From assembly GCA_001564255.1 (NCBI GenBank), contig LKNC01000131.1:1-7860 (forward strand): DNA of 7,860 bases, written 5' to 3'. Made by a program: the position numbers and the translations under genes. This DNA comes from Natrialbaceae archaeon Tc-Br11_E2g1 (GTDB taxonomy: Archaea > Halobacteriota > Halobacteria > Halobacteriales > Natrialbaceae). Below are positions 5,986 to 7,860 of this stretch, piece after piece. The notes beneath the pieces were generated by a model. It saw nothing but the letters and a program-made list of their open reading frames with translations. It was not told the origin of the DNA and searched no databases. Every line of letters begins with the position of its first letter. Within the stretch, counting starts at the first letter, position 1.

Positions 5986-6591
5986 TCACGCCGGCCAGTT
6001 CTCGAGTTCCCAGCCGACGAACTGGCGTTCCGTCGGCACGTCGTGGGCGACCAGAAACGACGACAAAAGCGCGTAAAAGCCCGCGAGCCACCCGATCGAG
6101 ACGATCTCCGAGTCGTCGAAGTGGTCCGCCAGCGTCGCGTGAACGTCGTCGGTCACCCGCCGGTCGACGAACGCCCGGACGTACGCCAGCAGGTCGCTGT
6201 CGCGCTCGTCGAACGGCTCCGTCGACCGCCCACCGATCGCGATAACCTCCGCTCGCGTGAGCCCCTCGTCGAGCGCCACCGGAACGTGGTGGTGCCACTC
6301 GTAGGCGACACCTGTATGTGCTGCGACGGCGAGGATAACGAGCTCACGGGTTCTCGCGTCCAACTCGAGTGCGTCCCAGAGGGCGGTCTGGACGCCACGG
6401 TGGTACTCGAGGAGGTCCCGGTTGTGCCCGATCGCACGGTAGATGTTCCGCGCGGGCGTGTCGGGTGCCAGTTCGTGGACGTGTGGGTACGACTCGAGGT
6501 CGACGGACTCCTCGAGGTGGGTTCGAACGAGATCTCTGTCCTCTTCGGGGAGCGATTCCGGATCGATCAGTGGAACGCGGCTCATCGGCAT
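5986..6591 (-). CDS. Carboxymuconolactone decarboxylase (CMD) family protein
   Basis: All-helical protein of 201 aa in the CMD/AhpD superfamily. The signature is ARTRELVILAVAAHTGVAYEWHHHV: R82-E83, Y97-E98-W99 and H100-H102, followed by ALDEGLTRAEVIAI. The YEWxxH form is that of gamma-carboxymuconolactone decarboxylase-like members. There is no cysteine anywhere in the protein, so the CxxC redox site of AhpD-type peroxidase partners is absent and a thiol reaction is excluded. The N-terminal 60 residues are a charged helical extension common in longer family members. The start at 6591 has no ribosome site; six bases downstream a second ATG (MSRVPL) is an alternative. A faint CCTATG at 6611-6616 (read on the minus strand) might serve as TATA. 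It is convergent with the MBL genes and divergent from the second TAXI gene, so it is a separate transcript, but a role in ring-acid breakdown would fit its neighbours. Confidence 0.85.
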   Translation of the reverse strand: MPMSRVPLIDPESLPEEDRDLVRTHLEESVDLESYPHVHELAPDTPARNIYRAIGHNRDLLEYHRGVQTALWDALELDARTRELVILAVAAHTGVAYEWHHHVPVALDEGLTRAEVIAIGGRSTEPFDERDSDLLAYVRAFVDRRVTDDVHATLADHFDDSEIVSIGWLAGFYALLSSFLVAHDVPTERQFVGWELENWPA

Positions 6592-6722
6592 CCGGTAGGT
6601 GGTCCCGTGGCATAGGGGTACGTGTTTCGGCGACCGGTACCGTCAGGTGGGAGTGTCGGTGGCGTCTCGAGTGGGTGTGGACGAACTTCTATCTTATACT
6701 GCATGTATTTTGAAGAGGGTTA

Positions 6723-6760
6723 TTCACAACACTTATAATGGTGTGGGAGTCATACGTGAA
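6723..6760 (+). promoter_or_regulatory. Promoter region of the second TAXI gene, with symmetrical elements around the TATA box
   Basis: CTTATAAT (6732-6739) lies about 30 bp before the ATG at 6769, the right place for a TATA box giving a short or absent leader. Two short inverted repeats frame it: ACAC (6729-6732) with GTGT (6741-6744), and TTCAC (6723-6727) with GTGAA (6756-6760). They could be half-sites of a regulator that blocks TBP/TFB, but arms of 4-5 bp can arise by chance. Further upstream an AT-rich stretch at 6690-6712 holds ATAC-TGCAT-GTAT (6696-6708). TATA call is fairly firm, operators are tentative. Confidence 0.55.
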
Positions 6761-6768
6761 CGAACAGC

Positions 6769-7776
6769 ATGAAACGGCAGTACTTCACTCGAAGAGAGAC
6801 GTTAGCAGCGCTCGGGAGCGCAAGTGCAGTGTCGCTGGCTGGCTGCATGGGCGGTGACGACACGTACCAGGCAGTGATCGCGACGGGTCAGGACGGCTCT
6901 GCAGCGTACCAGATGTCACAGGGCCTTTCCTCGATCGTCAACGAGTACAGCGACGAGATGGATATGGAGGCGCTTCCGGCGTCGAACGCCTCACAGACGA
7001 TCCGTCGGATGGAGGACGGTGAACTGGATTTCGGCTACACAGACGTCAGTGATGCCTACCGGATGATGAACAGCATTGGTCCCTATGAGGACGAGCCAGT
7101 GGATGCGGATCTCAGGCACGTGTTCCACTTTTACGACGTCCAAAACGCCGTTATCGGCGCGGCGGACGAGGGCATCGAGACGATCAGTGACCTCGAGGGT
7201 GAAACCATCGCACTCGGTGCAGTCGGTGGACCGCCACACGAACTGCTTCGGGACATGGTGGCCGAGGACGCCGACATCGACGAGATTTCGATCGACGATC
7301 CGGGCTGGGCGGACCAGGGATCGGCGATGGATTCCGGACGGATCGTCGCAGCCGCGGACATCCGACTGAACCAGACGACGCCCGCATACATCGAAGAGTT
7401 GTACAGCATCCTCGACGACCCGGCACCGGTATACCTCGAGTGGTCCGACGAAGCGATGGACGCCATCGAATCCGACCCGGAGATGACAGGCCAGCCGTTC
7501 CCCGTCGAGGAGATGGAGGGCCCTGACTACCGGGGTGCCGAAGAAGCCTACTGGTCGGAAGTCATCTACTATCTGTTTGCCAGTTCCGAAACGGAAGACT
7601 GGATGGTCGAGGAGTTGCTGGCGGTGATGTGGGACAACGTCGACGAACTAGCGACGTACCACGACCTCAACAACTACTGGACCGAACCCGAGTTCCTCGT
7701 CGAGGGGCGTCAAGAGGACATCCCCTTCCACTCGAGTGCCGAAGCGTTCTACGCCGATCTCGACATCGAGGTCTGA
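6769..7776 (+). CDS. Second TAXI family TRAP transporter solute-binding lipoprotein
   Basis: Extracytoplasmic binding protein, 335 aa, distinct from the one at 1738. The N-terminus has the Tat signal TRRETLAAL (R8-R9), a small-residue hydrophobic region and the lipobox LAGC with C26. The mature part starts almost at once, with a very short acidic linker, unlike the long linker of the first protein. TAXI features include ATGQDGSAAYQMSQGLSSIV, SNASQTIRRMEDGELDFGYTD (the 'xxxNxxxLxxGexDxgi' block), GIETISDLEGETIALGAVGG and a PAYIEELY segment. Similarity to the first TAXI protein appears confined to such family motifs, so a different ligand is likely. It is probably the first gene of another TRAP operon whose permease would lie past the right edge. 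Start choice rests on the signal peptide and the TATA box upstream. Confidence 0.9.
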   Translation: MKRQYFTRRETLAALGSASAVSLAGCMGGDDTYQAVIATGQDGSAAYQMSQGLSSIVNEYSDEMDMEALPASNASQTIRRMEDGELDFGYTDVSDAYRMMNSIGPYEDEPVDADLRHVFHFYDVQNAVIGAADEGIETISDLEGETIALGAVGGPPHELLRDMVAEDADIDEISIDDPGWADQGSAMDSGRIVAAADIRLNQTTPAYIEELYSILDDPAPVYLEWSDEAMDAIESDPEMTGQPFPVEEMEGPDYRGAEEAYWSEVIYYLFASSETEDWMVEELLAVMWDNVDELATYHDLNNYWTEPEFLVEGRQEDIPFHSSAEAFYADLDIEV

Positions 7777-7814
7777 GTCGATACGGCCCCAACCCACATC
7801 GCGTGAGATCCGAG

Positions 7815-7836
7815 TCGTTTCCGGTCTGTGAAACGA
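7815..7836 (+). terminator. Hairpin downstream of the second TAXI gene
   Basis: TCGTTTC (7815-7821) and GAAACGA (7830-7836) form a perfect 7-bp stem with an 8-base loop, 38 bp after the stop codon. A short T run (CCTTTTCAC) follows near 7851-7858. This may be a terminator or an RNA processing site between the binding-protein gene and whatever lies downstream. The position supports it; the absence of a strong T tract directly after the stem weakens it. Confidence 0.3.
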
Positions 7837-7860
7837 TGTCGGCTGTGCCACCTTTTCACG

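Noticed and set aside
5986..6591. AhpD-like alkylhydroperoxidase
   Set aside because: The protein has no cysteine, so the required CxxC redox pair is missing.
1..7860. CRISPR array, tRNA or rRNA genes, insertion sequence or phage genes
   Set aside because: No regularly spaced repeats, cloverleaf-like or rRNA-like segments, transposase motifs or long terminal inverted repeats were seen on either strand.

Overview
The window reads as chromosomal DNA of a halophilic archaeon (class Halobacteria). The evidence is GC-rich, D/E-heavy coding sequence, two lipoproteins with Tat-type twin-arginine signals followed by an LAGC lipobox, TATA-box promoters about 30 bp upstream of nearly leaderless starts, and GGAGGTG-type ribosome sites inside an operon. 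The genus cannot be fixed from the sequence alone. No RNA gene, insertion sequence, CRISPR array or phage gene was seen, and no gene-free stretch exceeds 300 bases.

Layout. Positions 1-1659 hold the 3' part of a fused TRAP transporter permease, cut by the window edge. A strong TATA promoter near 1700-1715 then starts a tight plus-strand gene set: a TAXI-type TRAP solute-binding lipoprotein (1738-2805), an amidohydrolase-2 family metal enzyme (2822-3913), a small Rieske [2Fe-2S] protein (3910-4266, ATGA overlap), and two adjacent metallo-beta-lactamase-fold proteins (4337-5152 and 5152-5913, TAATG overlap). A convergent carboxymuconolactone-decarboxylase-like gene (5986-6591, minus) follows. 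It is divergent from a second, different TAXI binding lipoprotein (6769-7776) with its own TATA promoter.

How it may work together (inference). The permease and first TAXI protein would import a small acid, probably a carboxylate. The amidohydrolase-2 protein (a family that includes ACMSD-like decarboxylases), the Rieske electron carrier, the two MBL proteins and the CMD-like protein would process it. The mixture suggests catabolism of an aromatic or unsaturated acid, but the sequence does not name the substrate.

The most unusual element is the pair of MBL proteins. They resemble the MBL domain of flavodiiron proteins rather than glyoxalase II, have no flavodoxin domain, and share the same apparent replacements at two positions that bind iron in flavodiiron proteins. 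They sit directly downstream of a Rieske protein that carries an enlarged, cysteine-bracketed loop. This looks like an undescribed redox or hydrolytic module attached to a TAXI transporter.
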